Positions 8,622 to 18,800 of a stretch of DNA of 64,000 nucleotides are shown here, piece after piece. The translations under genes were made by a program, and so were the position numbers. The notes under the pieces were generated by a model, which saw only the letters and a program-made list of their open reading frames with translations, searched no databases and was not told the origin of the DNA. The stretch's first letter is position 1. The number at the start of each line of letters is the position of its first letter. The stretch is taken from the NCBI GenBank assembly GCA_013214025.1, contig JABSRN010000049.1, positions 62,001-126,000 of the forward strand. Direction: 5' to 3'. The DNA is from Polyangiaceae bacterium (GTDB taxonomy: Bacteria; Myxococcota_A; Polyangia; Polyangiales; Polyangiaceae).

Positions 8622-9283
8622 CCTACAATCAGCCCTCCCAGCAGGCCTGTCCCGGTACCTGCGAGCAAAGTGACGTGGCTGAGAAAGAGCCAGAGCAGAA
8701 CCGAGAGGGCGATGCAGCTCTGTCGCAGGAGACGCTCTCGTTTCGCACTGATCAATCCCCAGGTGAACGCGAAGCGTTCGACGCCGGTTCCTAGATGGAT
8801 GCTGAGTGCGGTCACTCCGCCGAGGTAGCCAATGAGCAACAGAGGAACTCCGGAGGTGGATGTCGCTGAGAGCTGCGCGAATACGAAGTCCAAGGAGTCT
8901 TCGGGGCGCAATTCGCCGCTCATCACCGGGATGCGGAACAACCAAATGTGGGTGGCGGCCCAGAACAGAATCACCGGCCCCGTGACTCGCTGGAGGCTGT
9001 AGCTCCAGTTGTTAGCGGCTGAATATCGGGTCAGATTGTAGCTCTTCGATATTGCCAATCGGAGGCCGTAGGCGGCGTGGACCAGCAACGGCAAATAAAC
9101 CAAAGAGACTTCGGCGATCAGCCACGGGACGCTGTCGGTGAGTTTTATCCAACCGGACATGGCCTGCCGTCCGCCGCCGAGTCCGGCCAATGGAACGGCA
9201 AAAACGACAGCCAGGATGCCCAGGGGAACAACCCCCAGCAGGGAATGTAGCCGTCCGATCAGCAGCGGTGCCCAGCCCGGCAT
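8618..9283 (-). CDS. sdhC: succinate dehydrogenase cytochrome b subunit (type B, diheme-like)
   Basis: A 221-residue membrane protein with about five hydrophobic helices, from RLHSLLGVVPLGILAVVF to LSVLLWLFLSHVTLLAG. Histidines lie in each of the main helices (RLHSLLG, VHAAYGL, ATHIWLF, ALSIHLG, LSHVTLL). This matches the one-subunit diheme anchor of Bacillus and Wolinella type complexes. The ATG ending at 9283 is chosen because longer starts would run into the divergent lipoprotein gene. It is translationally coupled to sdhB by ATGA. Confidence 0.88.
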   Translation of the reverse strand: MPGWAPLLIGRLHSLLGVVPLGILAVVFAVPLAGLGGGRQAMSGWIKLTDSVPWLIAEVSLVYLPLLVHAAYGLRLAISKSYNLTRYSAANNWSYSLQRVTGPVILFWAATHIWLFRIPVMSGELRPEDSLDFVFAQLSATSTSGVPLLLIGYLGGVTALSIHLGTGVERFAFTWGLISAKRERLLRQSCIALSVLLWLFLSHVTLLAGTGTGLLGGLIVG

Positions 9284-9321
9284 TGCGCTCTCTGGCGGTT
9301 CGGCGGAAGCTGTTGCTAAAG

Positions 9322-11223
9322 ATGGCGATCCCACCCCTCCAGCTTCGCACGGGCGGGCTCTCAGCGTCTCCCCCGATCTCGTCCCCGGCGGCGAGTGGCC
9401 GCTTGGGAGGGCTGGCTTTGGGTGTGGCCGTGCTGGGTTCCCTGGCGTGCGGTCCATCCGCGGACAATCGTCCGGCGCCTAGTCCTGCGCTGGCTAGCAG
9501 CGCGCGTGCCGAGGCTGAATTTCGGATATTGCTCAGGCAATGGGGCGATCTGCCACCGGAAGATCGTGGGCAATTGGAGCCGAAGCTTCAACAATTCGCA
9601 GAGCGATTCCCGAAGGATCCGCTGGCCCGTCGAGCTGGCGCCTATTTGGCGTGGTTGATGTTGGACCGGGGGCGACTGGATGCGGCAGCGGAGCTAGTGT
9701 CGCGGCTGCGATACGGCCCGCGTGGAGTGGTGTTGGACTTTGTCCGTGTTGTCTACGCTCGTACGCTGCTCTTGAAGGGGGAGAGCCGAAAGGCGCTGGC
9801 AAGTTTGCTGCCCATCAGGGGAAAAATTATCGACGAACATGATCGTTTCTTGCTGAATCTGACATTGGCTCGGGCCGCCATGGCTGCCGGTGAACTGGAT
9901 CTTGGTCGCGAGGTGCTACTGGACTGGTTGGAATACTCGGCCGTGGATCTTGCGCAATCAGAGGTGGATGCACTGATCGCTTCCATGAGTCTCGAAGAGC
10001 TGGAGTCGGGGTTGCGTGCTTTCGACCTGCCCGAGACCGCGATGGGGAAAAGGCGTGCCGCGGCTCGTGTCTGGCTGCGGAAGAAAATTCGCCAACGTCT
10101 CACCGAGGCCGCCCTGCGTGACCAAAATCGCGGGCTGGCCCAGCGACTGGTGCGTAGCGCCCTGCCGCGACTCCAGCGCAACTCTGAAGAAGAAGCGCTC
10201 TATCACCTCGCCAAAGAAGTGAACGAGTCTCCGCGAATTTCTGGGCGGACCCTAGGACTGCTACTGACGCACTCGGATCCCCGGGGCAGAGTTGCGTCAG
10301 CGGAGTTGGCGATTGGGGTCTCCTGGGCGCTTCGGTTGCCTCGGGCCGAGGCCAACGGCGACGCAGTCGAGCTATTGGTGCGCGACGATCGCGGTGATCC
10401 CGGTCGCCTGGAGGTGGCGCTCAGCGGTCTGGCCGGTGACGGCGCGGCCGTGCTGTTGGCGGGAGCCACGCCAGTGGAAGCGGGTCGCGCCGCTCGTTTC
10501 GCCGAGGAGCGCCAAATCCCCGTGATCTTGTTCAGCTTGCCGGATCCCCCGCTGCCCAATAGCCGCTACAGTTTCAGTTTGGTCGGGGACACGCCCACAG
10601 CGGTCGGCCGGCTTCGCGACGCGTTGGGGGTGAACGATTCAGCCAAGGTCATTCACGTGGGCGGGCCCGACATGAGCTGTAGCCGACAAGCCGAGGCCGC
10701 GGGTTTGACTCGCTTTCCGACCGCCGCGTGGCGGGCACGGGGAGTCAGCGCACTGTTGTTGTCGGGCGGTCCGCGATGCAGTCGAGACGTATTGCGTGAG
10801 AGCGCTGCCCTGGGACAGCCTCTAGACTTGGCGGTGGGTTTCGGAGCGGTGCACGAGACCTATCCGGATCTGGGGGGAACGTTGTGGGAGATCGGCGCCG
10901 GCGTATTTCCGGCTCGCCGGGCGCAATCCAAACCGCCGCGTCTGCAGGAATTTCTAAACGAAAAGCAACGAGAGCCCACCTGGAACGAAGCTCTCGGCTA
11001 TGACGCGGGGGTGCTGGCGGAACGAGCATTGATGACCCTCCCGCGAGAAGGTGTTCAAGACGAACAGGCTGTTCGCAAGCTCCACCGCCGCGCACGCGGG
11101 GCTCTGGCTTCAGCATCGGCGAGTCTATGGACCAGTACGGCTCCCGGCTTCGAAGGGCGGAGTCAAATTGTCCGAAAATTGATTGTCCACAGCTCGCAGC
11201 CCGGAAAGCGACCGGCACCATGA
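9322..11223 (+). CDS. LpoA/LppC-like lipoprotein (helical repeats plus PBP1 domain)
   Basis: A 633-residue protein with a lipobox (VLGSLAC then GPSA) after a Gly/Ser-rich leader. The N-terminal half is made of Ala/Leu-rich helical repeats of TPR type. From about residue 335 it reads as a type 1 periplasmic-binding fold (AVLLAGATPVEAGRAARFAE, QIPVILFSLPDP, AKVIHVGGPDMSC). The same order is found in LpoA, the outer-membrane activator of PBP1A. A peptidoglycan-synthesis role is inferred from that architecture. Its stop overlaps the tsaE start (ATGA). Confidence 0.7.
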   Translation: MAIPPLQLRTGGLSASPPISSPAASGRLGGLALGVAVLGSLACGPSADNRPAPSPALASSARAEAEFRILLRQWGDLPPEDRGQLEPKLQQFAERFPKDPLARRAGAYLAWLMLDRGRLDAAAELVSRLRYGPRGVVLDFVRVVYARTLLLKGESRKALASLLPIRGKIIDEHDRFLLNLTLARAAMAAGELDLGREVLLDWLEYSAVDLAQSEVDALIASMSLEELESGLRAFDLPETAMGKRRAAARVWLRKKIRQRLTEAALRDQNRGLAQRLVRSALPRLQRNSEEEALYHLAKEVNESPRISGRTLGLLLTHSDPRGRVASAELAIGVSWALRLPRAEANGDAVELLVRDDRGDPGRLEVALSGLAGDGAAVLLAGATPVEAGRAARFAEERQIPVILFSLPDPPLPNSRYSFSLVGDTPTAVGRLRDALGVNDSAKVIHVGGPDMSCSRQAEAAGLTRFPTAAWRARGVSALLLSGGPRCSRDVLRESAALGQPLDLAVGFGAVHETYPDLGGTLWEIGAGVFPARRAQSKPPRLQEFLNEKQREPTWNEALGYDAGVLAERALMTLPREGVQDEQAVRKLHRRARGALASASASLWTSTAPGFEGRSQIVRKLIVHSSQPGKRPAP

Positions 11224-11702
11224 GCGAGCCCGTCCTGGAAGTGGAGTTGCCCACTCGTCGCGCTACCATTCATCTGGCGCGCGACCTATCCGCCGAGCTA
11301 GGCTCCGGGGATCTTGTGATCTTGAGCGGTCAGCTGGGGGCTGGGAAGACCTTCTTCGTTAGAGCCGTGGCTCGGGCCCGGGGCTTGCGGGAGTCCGAAC
11401 GCGTCACCAGTCCGACGTTTTCATTGATTCAGGAGCTGCCTTTGGAGCCTCCGGTCGCCCACGCCGATCTGTATCGCCTCTCCACGGGCCCGGCTGTAGC
11501 GCAGTTGGGCCTCGATGAAATGCGCGATCTGGGTCACTTATTGTTGGTCGAGTGGGGCGAAAATTTCGTGGCCGAGTTGGGCGGAGACGCAGTGATCCTC
11601 AAGCTTTGCAGCCATCCTCGCAAGGCGGTTTTTAGCTGCACGGGCCCCCGTTCAGACGCTATCTGTCGCGCGCTCCAGGCGCGATTGGCCCGGCTCCCCT
11701 AA
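11220..11702 (+). CDS. tsaE: tRNA threonylcarbamoyladenosine ATPase TsaE
   Basis: 160 residues. TsaE is the P-loop ATPase that cycles the TsaB-TsaD complex making t6A37 in tRNAs. The Walker A motif GQLGAGKTFF, the switch region VTSPTFSLIQ, the HADLYRL segment and VEWGEN are all typical. The ATG overlaps the upstream lipoprotein stop (ATGA at 11220-11223). Longer upstream starts would lie within that gene and are rejected. Confidence 0.94.
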   Translation: MSEPVLEVELPTRRATIHLARDLSAELGSGDLVILSGQLGAGKTFFVRAVARARGLRESERVTSPTFSLIQELPLEPPVAHADLYRLSTGPAVAQLGLDEMRDLGHLLLVEWGENFVAELGGDAVILKLCSHPRKAVFSCTGPRSDAICRALQARLARLP

Positions 11703-11745
11703 TTCTTAGCTTTCCCTCCTCCGCAGGGGCACTTACACACTGTGT

Positions 11746-12561
11746 GTGGTGGCAAAGGCGAAAATTGCGTCAGGCTTCGCGCCCGTGGGCGCGTTTTTTC
11801 GCCACCAATTTTCGCCGGTACTGAATGTCCTGGCGGCCCTTGGCGACTATCTGCTGCTCACAGGCCAGACGCTTGTCTGGATGTGTCGCCCGCCATACCG
11901 CTTTGGTCGCTTGCTGGAGGCGATGGAGTTCATCGGCGTACAGTCGATTTTCATCGTGTCGCTCACGGGGCTGTTTAGCGGCATGGTGCTCGCACTGCAG
12001 ACGGTGGCGAGCCTGCGGACCTTTGGCGCCGAAGGCATCGTGGGCCAATTGGTCGCCCAAGCGATGACGCGCGAGATCAGCCCGGTTTTTTGCGCGTTGA
12101 TGGTGACGGCGCGGGCGGGTTCCTCCATGGCCGCGGAGATCGGCAACATGCGGGTGACCGAGCAAATTGACGCTATCACCACCATGGGAGTCAGTCCCGT
12201 ACAGTACCTGGTGGCTCCTCGCCTGCTCGCGGCGGTACTGATGGTGCCGCTGCTGACCGTGCTGTACACGCTGGTCGGGATGGGTGGGGCTTGGTTTGTC
12301 GCGGTCCAAGGCTTGGGTGTGGATCCCGGTAGTTTCATCTCCAACATTGAGCAAAACGTATTGCCCTCGGACTTTCGTATGGGCGAAATCAAGGCAGCGT
12401 GTTTTGGCTTTTTGATCGCCAGCATCGCTTGTCAAAACGGCTTCTTGGCGAGTGGCGGAGCTCGCGGCGTGGGGTTGGCGACTACGCGGGCAGTAGTGCA
12501 AGGTGCCGTGTCGCTGCTCATCGCTAATTATCTGATCACCACCTGGTTGATGGATCTGTAG
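11746..12561 (+). CDS. MlaE-type ABC transporter permease
   Basis: A 271-residue inner-membrane protein of the MlaE/YrbE family, the permease of phospholipid/lipid transport systems at the outer membrane. Family hallmarks are GLFSGMVLALQT, the AxxMxxREISPVFCALMVTARAGSSMAAEIG stretch (positions about 105-135), MRVTEQIDAI and GVGLATTRAVV near the end. Two consecutive GTG codons (11746, 11749) may start it. The ATPase (MlaF) and MCE protein (MlaD) that normally accompany it are not adjacent. Confidence 0.92.
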   Translation: MVAKAKIASGFAPVGAFFRHQFSPVLNVLAALGDYLLLTGQTLVWMCRPPYRFGRLLEAMEFIGVQSIFIVSLTGLFSGMVLALQTVASLRTFGAEGIVGQLVAQAMTREISPVFCALMVTARAGSSMAAEIGNMRVTEQIDAITTMGVSPVQYLVAPRLLAAVLMVPLLTVLYTLVGMGGAWFVAVQGLGVDPGSFISNIEQNVLPSDFRMGEIKAACFGFLIASIACQNGFLASGGARGVGLATTRAVVQGAVSLLIANYLITTWLMDL

Positions 12562-12593
12562 CGGGAGCGGCTCTCGAAGTTTTCGTAGCTATT

Positions 12594-14612
12594 GTGACTC
12601 CCATGAATCTAGTTCTCCCACTGCTGCTGCTGCTGCGTGGCGGGGAAGGCCCGCTGAGCATCGCCGAGCTCCGACGCTTGTCGAAGAGTCGCCGCCGTTG
12701 GGTACCGGTTCTGATCGCACTGCCGATGTTGATCTCGGTCGGGTTGGACGCCAGTCGGCGTGGTGCTCGGATGATGGAATTCGCGCCGTACTATCAGGGC
12801 ACCTATGCGGCTTCCATGCTGGAGAGCCTTTGTGTGTGGGGGCTTCTTCTGTACGCGGCTTCACGTCGCTACGGTCCGCGACGATGGGTCTTCAAGATCG
12901 CGTTTGCGCTCGCCCTGACCTTGAGTTTCGGTGGTCAGCGGTACTTTTTCGAGCAGTATAATGCCTACCTCAACGTAGACGTTTCGCTATTCGCATCGAA
13001 CTTCAAAGATAGCATCGTCAATCAATTGGGGGCGGATCTGCCGAACTATCTCGGCGCGATCGCACGACCGTCGTGTTTGGCTTTAGGATTGCTTTACCTG
13101 GGGCCGCGATTGTTGCGCCCCGGCGCCTATGCTGCGGGGGTGGCCCAGGCCTTGGCCCCCGTCATGCTGCTGGCCTCACTCTTTTTGCCGACACAGAACC
13201 GCCACGTTCAGGCCTCGGTGCCGGACATGCTCTACACCGAAGCCATCGGCGGGCTCATTCGGACCCAGCTGGGATGGACTGAGCAGTCCGATCAGATGCG
13301 GCCGCGATTGAGGGAATCCGCCAGCTTGCCCCTGCTCGTTGCGGACAGCGAGGATCCGAAGCGCAATGTGCTGTTCCTGATTCTGGAGAGTGTGCGAGCG
13401 GACGCGACCTGCATGGCATACGATCCGGATTGCGAAAAGACGGGCCACTCCAACGTCCTGCTTCCCGATCGCGTCCCCCTACGACAGATGCGATCATTAG
13501 CCTCGTGCACGGCCATATCGCTCTCTGTTATGTGGGGCGGAATTGCGCCAACGGAATCCCGCGACGTCTTGCATTCCGTGCCACTCATCTTCGATTTTGC
13601 GAAGGCGGCAGGCTGGGATACGGCGTTTTGGACATCGCAAAACATGATGTTTGGCAACGCGCGTCTATGGGTCAGAAATTTGGGCGTGAGCCAGTTCGTG
13701 AGTGCCACCGACTTGGAGGCGACCAGTGACCTGGATATGGGAGCGCCGGAGCACTTGTTGGCGACGCACGTTAACCAGCACATCGGTGAGCTGAAGGAAC
13801 CGTTCCTGGCGGTGGTTCAGTTTTCTAATGTGCACTACCCATACTACGTGGAGGCGGAGGGTCCGCAGCCGTTCCAGCCGGCTACCACGAGCAAAGCGCC
13901 GGGGGACAACGCCCACTTCTTCAACAATTACCTCAATTCGGTTCACCAAGAAGACCGTCATGTCGCGTCCATCATCCGTCACCTCCGATCGACGGAACGC
14001 GGTCGAAGGACAGTGATCATTTACACTAGCGATCACGGTGAAGCCTTCCGTGAACATGGGCAAATGGGGCACACCTTCAGCGTTCTAGATGAGGAGATTC
14101 ACGTTCCCGCGTGGGTCGATGCGCCTCCCGGAACCCTCAGCGAGACCGAGCGGGAGCATCTCGAGTCGAAGTCGGACTCCTTCTCCTACCATCCAGATCT
14201 GACCGCTACGGTGCTGGATCTCATGGGCGTATGGGAATTGGACGCAATCAGCGAACACCGCGAGCGCATGGTGGGACATAGCTTGCTGGACGCCGGCGAT
14301 AACGAGGCCGCGATGCCCTTGACCAACTGTGCCGGGGTGTGGAGTTGCGCCTTTGAGAACTGGGGGTACATGCAGCGCAATATGAAGTTGGAGGCTCGGG
14401 CGTGGGATCACGACTGGCACTGCTACGACATTGCGGCGGATCCTAAAGAGAAGACCAACTTGGGCACGCAAGCGTGTGCGCCACTTTACGACTTGGCCAT
14501 GAAGAGCTTCGGCAAGTTGCCAGGTGCCACGTCGGTACAGGAGCGAAATACCCGTCGGAAGAAACTGCACAAGCGGGGCAGGCGGCGGGACAAGAGCCGA
14601 GGCGGGGGATAG
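12594..14612 (+). CDS. membrane-bound alkaline-phosphatase-superfamily (sulfatase-like) transferase
   Basis: About 670 residues (GTG 12594 or ATG 12603). The N-terminal third has about five or six membrane helices. The catalytic domain shows the metal-ligand Glu in VLFLILESVRAD, a probable nucleophile Thr in SLASCTAISLSVMWGG, and the late metal site TSDHGEAFREHGQMGH. This layout matches EptA/LtaS/OpgB-type enzymes that move phosphoethanolamine or glycerophosphate onto envelope glycans or lipids. The true substrate is unknown. The C-terminus is Lys/Arg-rich. It follows the MlaE gene by 32 bases. Confidence 0.8.
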   Translation: MTPMNLVLPLLLLLRGGEGPLSIAELRRLSKSRRRWVPVLIALPMLISVGLDASRRGARMMEFAPYYQGTYAASMLESLCVWGLLLYAASRRYGPRRWVFKIAFALALTLSFGGQRYFFEQYNAYLNVDVSLFASNFKDSIVNQLGADLPNYLGAIARPSCLALGLLYLGPRLLRPGAYAAGVAQALAPVMLLASLFLPTQNRHVQASVPDMLYTEAIGGLIRTQLGWTEQSDQMRPRLRESASLPLLVADSEDPKRNVLFLILESVRADATCMAYDPDCEKTGHSNVLLPDRVPLRQMRSLASCTAISLSVMWGGIAPTESRDVLHSVPLIFDFAKAAGWDTAFWTSQNMMFGNARLWVRNLGVSQFVSATDLEATSDLDMGAPEHLLATHVNQHIGELKEPFLAVVQFSNVHYPYYVEAEGPQPFQPATTSKAPGDNAHFFNNYLNSVHQEDRHVASIIRHLRSTERGRRTVIIYTSDHGEAFREHGQMGHTFSVLDEEIHVPAWVDAPPGTLSETEREHLESKSDSFSYHPDLTATVLDLMGVWELDAISEHRERMVGHSLLDAGDNEAAMPLTNCAGVWSCAFENWGYMQRNMKLEARAWDHDWHCYDIAADPKEKTNLGTQACAPLYDLAMKSFGKLPGATSVQERNTRRKKLHKRGRRRDKSRGGG

Positions 14613-14669
14613 AAGCCGGGGTGCACTTGAGCAGCCGCCGAGGCCCGACCGCGTGGCGCCGATGTAGGA

Positions 14670-15623
14670 TCAGCTGAGCGCGAGCATTCGGTCCATCGGG
14701 ATCTTGGCGCGCAGCCGTAGCTCTTCCGGCATTTCCAGTCGCGGTTCGAGATCGCGCAACGCGAGATACACCTTCTCGGGCGTGTTGAGACGCATGAAGG
14801 GGCATTCGTTGCACGCGCAATTGGCTTCGGGCGGAGCCGGGATCAACGTCTTGCCCGGGGCCAGCTTTTGCATCGAGTGCAGGATGCCCGGTTCGGTAAC
14901 GATAATGAAGGTCGTAGCGCTGTCATTCTGCGCAAACTTGAGCAGAGCGGAGGTGGAGCCAACGAAATCCGCCATAGCGAGCAGGTGTTCTTCACACTCC
15001 GGGTGGGCGATGATCTTGGCGTCGGGGTTCTCGATCTTGAGCGCAATTAGTTTTCTGGCGCTGAATGTCTCGTGAACAATGCAACTGCCCTGCCACAGCA
15101 CCATGTCCCGGCCAGTCTCTTTGATTAGATAACGACCGAGGTTCTTGTCCGGAGCAAACAGGATCTGTTTGTCAGCGGGAATGGCGTTAACGATGGTCTT
15201 GGCGTTGCTTGACGTGCAGATATAGTCGCTCTCGGCTTTTACTTCGGCGGAGCAGTTGATGTACGAGATGGTGACCGAGCCGGGGTAACGGGCCTGCCAG
15301 GCGCGCAAACGATCCGCGGGGCAGCCATCCGCTAGGGAGCAACCGGCGGCCATATCCGGCACGAGCACGACTCGCTCTGGGTTCAATATTTTTGCGGTTT
15401 CCGCCATGAAGTGGACGCCTGCAAACAGGATGACATCGGCTTCCGTCTTCTGCGCGGCTTGGGCTAGCTGTAGGGAGTCTCCAACGATATCGGCGACGTC
15501 TTGGATTTCGCTCTCCTGATAGTAGTGAGCCAGGATGACCGCGTTGCGCTCTTTCTTGAGTCGTTCGATTTCCAGATCGAGATCGAGGTCGGCGAGGTGT
15601 GGGTCTGCGGAGCCGGACTGCAT
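14670..15623 (-). CDS. nadA: quinolinate synthase
   Basis: 317 residues from the ATG ending at 15623. NadA condenses iminoaspartate with dihydroxyacetone phosphate to quinolinate in NAD synthesis. It carries a 4Fe-4S cluster. The sequence shows [25 protein letters not shown], the first Cys region [13 protein letters not shown], then [10 protein letters not shown] and CACNECPFM. Upstream in-frame codons add a Pro-rich stretch that does not look like the enzyme. nadB and nadC are not in the window. Confidence 0.94.
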   Translation of the reverse strand: MQSGSADPHLADLDLDLEIERLKKERNAVILAHYYQESEIQDVADIVGDSLQLAQAAQKTEADVILFAGVHFMAETAKILNPERVVLVPDMAAGCSLADGCPADRLRAWQARYPGSVTISYINCSAEVKAESDYICTSSNAKTIVNAIPADKQILFAPDKNLGRYLIKETGRDMVLWQGSCIVHETFSARKLIALKIENPDAKIIAHPECEEHLLAMADFVGSTSALLKFAQNDSATTFIIVTEPGILHSMQKLAPGKTLIPAPPEANCACNECPFMRLNTPEKVYLALRDLEPRLEMPEELRLRAKIPMDRMLALS

Positions 15624-15804
15624 GGGAGGTCTCTCTGTGCCGGCGCTGACGGGCGCCTGGATAATCGTCGGCGAGATGGCGTTGGGCGGCGGTTTTGGGC
15701 GTTCCAGTGTGGATCGCTGCGAGACGCTAGGGCTCTCGGGACGCCCGCGCAAGGGTGTTGCTGAGAACCCGCCAATGTCCGGGGATCCGGGCTAGGCTGA
15801 GGGG

Positions 15805-18800
15805 GTGAGTCGCAGGAAGATGCCCTGTCCGCCGCAGATAAGTGGCCATACGCGCGTCGGAACGCTGCGCCGCTGGGTCCGGCTGATCGCGCTCGCCCAG
15901 CTCGGCGCCTGTGGCTCGCCGAGCGCCGCTGTGGTGACGGGGCAGCCCGCTGTGGCCGGGGCAAAAGCCAAGAAGTCGAAACCGCGGGCGCCGCGATGGC
16001 TCTTGTTGCCTGAACGTCTCGCCAAGTCCCAAAAGTATGAGCCGACGACTGCGCTAGGCGGAGAGGGCGCCATGGGTCGTTCCTCGGGCAACCGAGTGAT
16101 CGCCCATGGCATGCGCATCACCGATTTTGCAGACGGCGCCATCGAGTGCGCGACGACGCTACTGCCGGAACCGACCCAGGTGGTTGAGTTGCCTGCGCGG
16201 TTTGGTTCGGGCTTCCTCCACTACGGGCGGGAATCCATTTGGCGCAGTGAAACGTGGACGGGTGAGTTAGTGCCGGTGCTTCGCTTGAGTGGGGCCATCA
16301 AGCGATTGATTCCGGGCTTTGACCGTCTTTATGTGAAACGGGCGGGTTCGCTTCACTCCCTCTTAGCGATTGACTTGAACGAGAAGCAGCTGACGGCTAT
16401 CGGAGCGCTTCCCGATGCGCCTCGCTACGCCAACGCGGGCTTTCTGGATGCTTGGGTGGGCGCTGTTCAAACAGACCTTCGAGGTTTGCTCGTTAGCTTC
16501 GATGCGGGCGTGAGCTGGCATCCCGCGGGCTCAGATATCCACTCCTTCACGACCCACGGCGATCACTTTCGTGTGCGCACGAAGAGCGGCAGTTTTCGAT
16601 TGGAGAGGAGCGGCCGAAAGTACGCGCTGGAACCCAGAGTGGCTAATGCTGACTCGCGGGTGGCCGACGCGTCGTCAGGGAGCCGGGGGGGCGAGCGCCC
16701 GCTGGCGGCGGCCGTAGAGCGCGGCATCGCCTTGAGCGACGATAGGGCATGGGTTGAGCTGGGCGGAGATCTGGTGGAGGTGGATACCCGCCGAGGCGAG
16801 ATCCGGCGAAAGCGCCGAGCCGCGTTTCCGGAAGGCATGAGCTGTCATGGACTGGCGCTGCAGAACTCGCCAGGATTCTTGTGTGAGACGGCGGGCGGCC
16901 CGACGCTGCTGCTCGAGGCACGGTCCTGGTTGGAGTTGGATACCGTTCTGCGCTTCGCCGGGCCGCGTCGGCTGTACGCGATCAGTGCCGGCGCCTTGGT
17001 TTTCTCCGGGGGCTGTAGTGGGCGAGCCGAGCCGGCGGAGTCTAGGTACTGCATTCGTCATCGAGACGGTACGATCGAAGAATTCGAAGTTGCTGGAGAC
17101 ACGGGAGTGGAGCGACTGATCCCCTTGCGGGATGGCGCGGTCGTGGTCTTGGCGCCACCCCGTTTTGGCAGCGCCGGAAGCGTCAGTGTATTTCGTGAAG
17201 GTACAGGCCAGTCCTTGGCATTGAAGCTCGCTTCTTTAGACGATGACCAGCGAGCGTTCGCCGAAACGGGGTTATGGCTTCGGGGTTTTCATGAGGCGGT
17301 TGACGGCAGCCTTCGGGGATGGATCGTGGGCTCCGACCGCTTCGCTGGCGTTAAGATATCCATCCAGGGCGCGGTCGAGCTGTCGGAGATGAAAGCCGGT
17401 CTGTCGAGGACCATTCTTTCCGGTCCGCGGGCGCTTAAGCTGAGTGCCGTGGGCGTGGTGGAGCTGAGCGTAGACGGTGGCTTTCACTGGGTTCCGACCG
17501 AACTACCCGAGAGCGTTGCGGACACGATCATTCTGCCCCGTGGCAATTCCACCTCGAGTCACTTGCGACTCGGCTGTTCAACAGTGGGCTGCTCTTTCGG
17601 TCCGTGGCTGCGTATTGGATTCAGTACAGCGAAGACTCGACCCGCCCTCACTGCAGTAGAGAGTCCCGACTACCAAGGTGTGGAGGGCCGGCCGGGCATG
17701 GACTGGAGGTTGCACTGTCAGCCCAACGGACAGCGGAGCCCGCGTCAGGTGGTAGCCCAGCGTGGAGCGCTGCGGGCGCCATCCCGTCGTGCCGCCTTGT
17801 CCTCTCGGCCCCAGCTTAGCGCTGTACTGGGTGCTGATCTGGAGAGCTCTGCCTGGGTCCCGTTTTTCGCCCATCGGGTTCCGATCAAGGTCGAAGGGGA
17901 TACGGGCTTCGACTACGGCACTGAGGAGCAGGCGGTGCGGGTTCGCGGCTACGTTTGGGGCGATCCGAATCATTGGGCCGCTTCTGCCAACTGGGTTCTA
18001 CGAGGTTTTGACCCGTACTCCGTTGGACAGTCCTTGTGGAGTTCCGCCGTCACCAAGACGCCGTGGAGCGATCCTGCATACGCTGCTCAGGCGTTTGGCC
18101 GCGTGTCGCGCGTCAGAACGACCTGGCTCCCGGTATTGGATGCCAGCGCCCAGGCAGGGGCGCTGATGTTGCGCAAAGGCTCGAGCTCGGAGCTTCATCT
18201 GTTTGAACAGGGGCGGCCGATTGTTAGCCTCAAGGATGCCGTCAATGTGCGCAGCTTGGCTGGGGTGTTGCGCCTGCCTGACGCGTGGCTGCTAGCCGCT
18301 CGGGAACACTCGGGCTTTCGGATCTTCCGTATCAGTGGGAATCAAGTGTCAGCGACATGGGAGTATCCCGTGAAATCGGGAGGACGGTTTGAAATGGGGC
18401 TTGCTCGGTCCACTCGTGGGGACAGCGTGGCTCTTTGGCTTGGGGGCGCGGAGTCGCTATTTTTCTATCCCATGGACCCGCGGACGGGTGGCTTGAGCTC
18501 CCCGGAAACCGTGTCGAGAAAGGCTGTTGAGACGGCCCCCGTCGCGTGTGGTCCACAGCCCACCGGTTGGCAATTCGAATTGAGAATTCCGAGTTCCCGG
18601 CGAGTCGATCTTGGGGATGGCTCCTCGGGGGGTATCAAGGAAATGACAGCGCGCCTCCTCACACAGGGTGGCCAGGTGTGCGTGGCGGAGATCGCAGGAG
18701 CCAGCAGTCAGCCTCTCGGGGAGGCTCCACGAGCCGCTTCGGGACAGGCCGCTGAAAAAAAACTGGGACTCGTTCCGTTGAGCCTCGTCGATCGTTCGGT

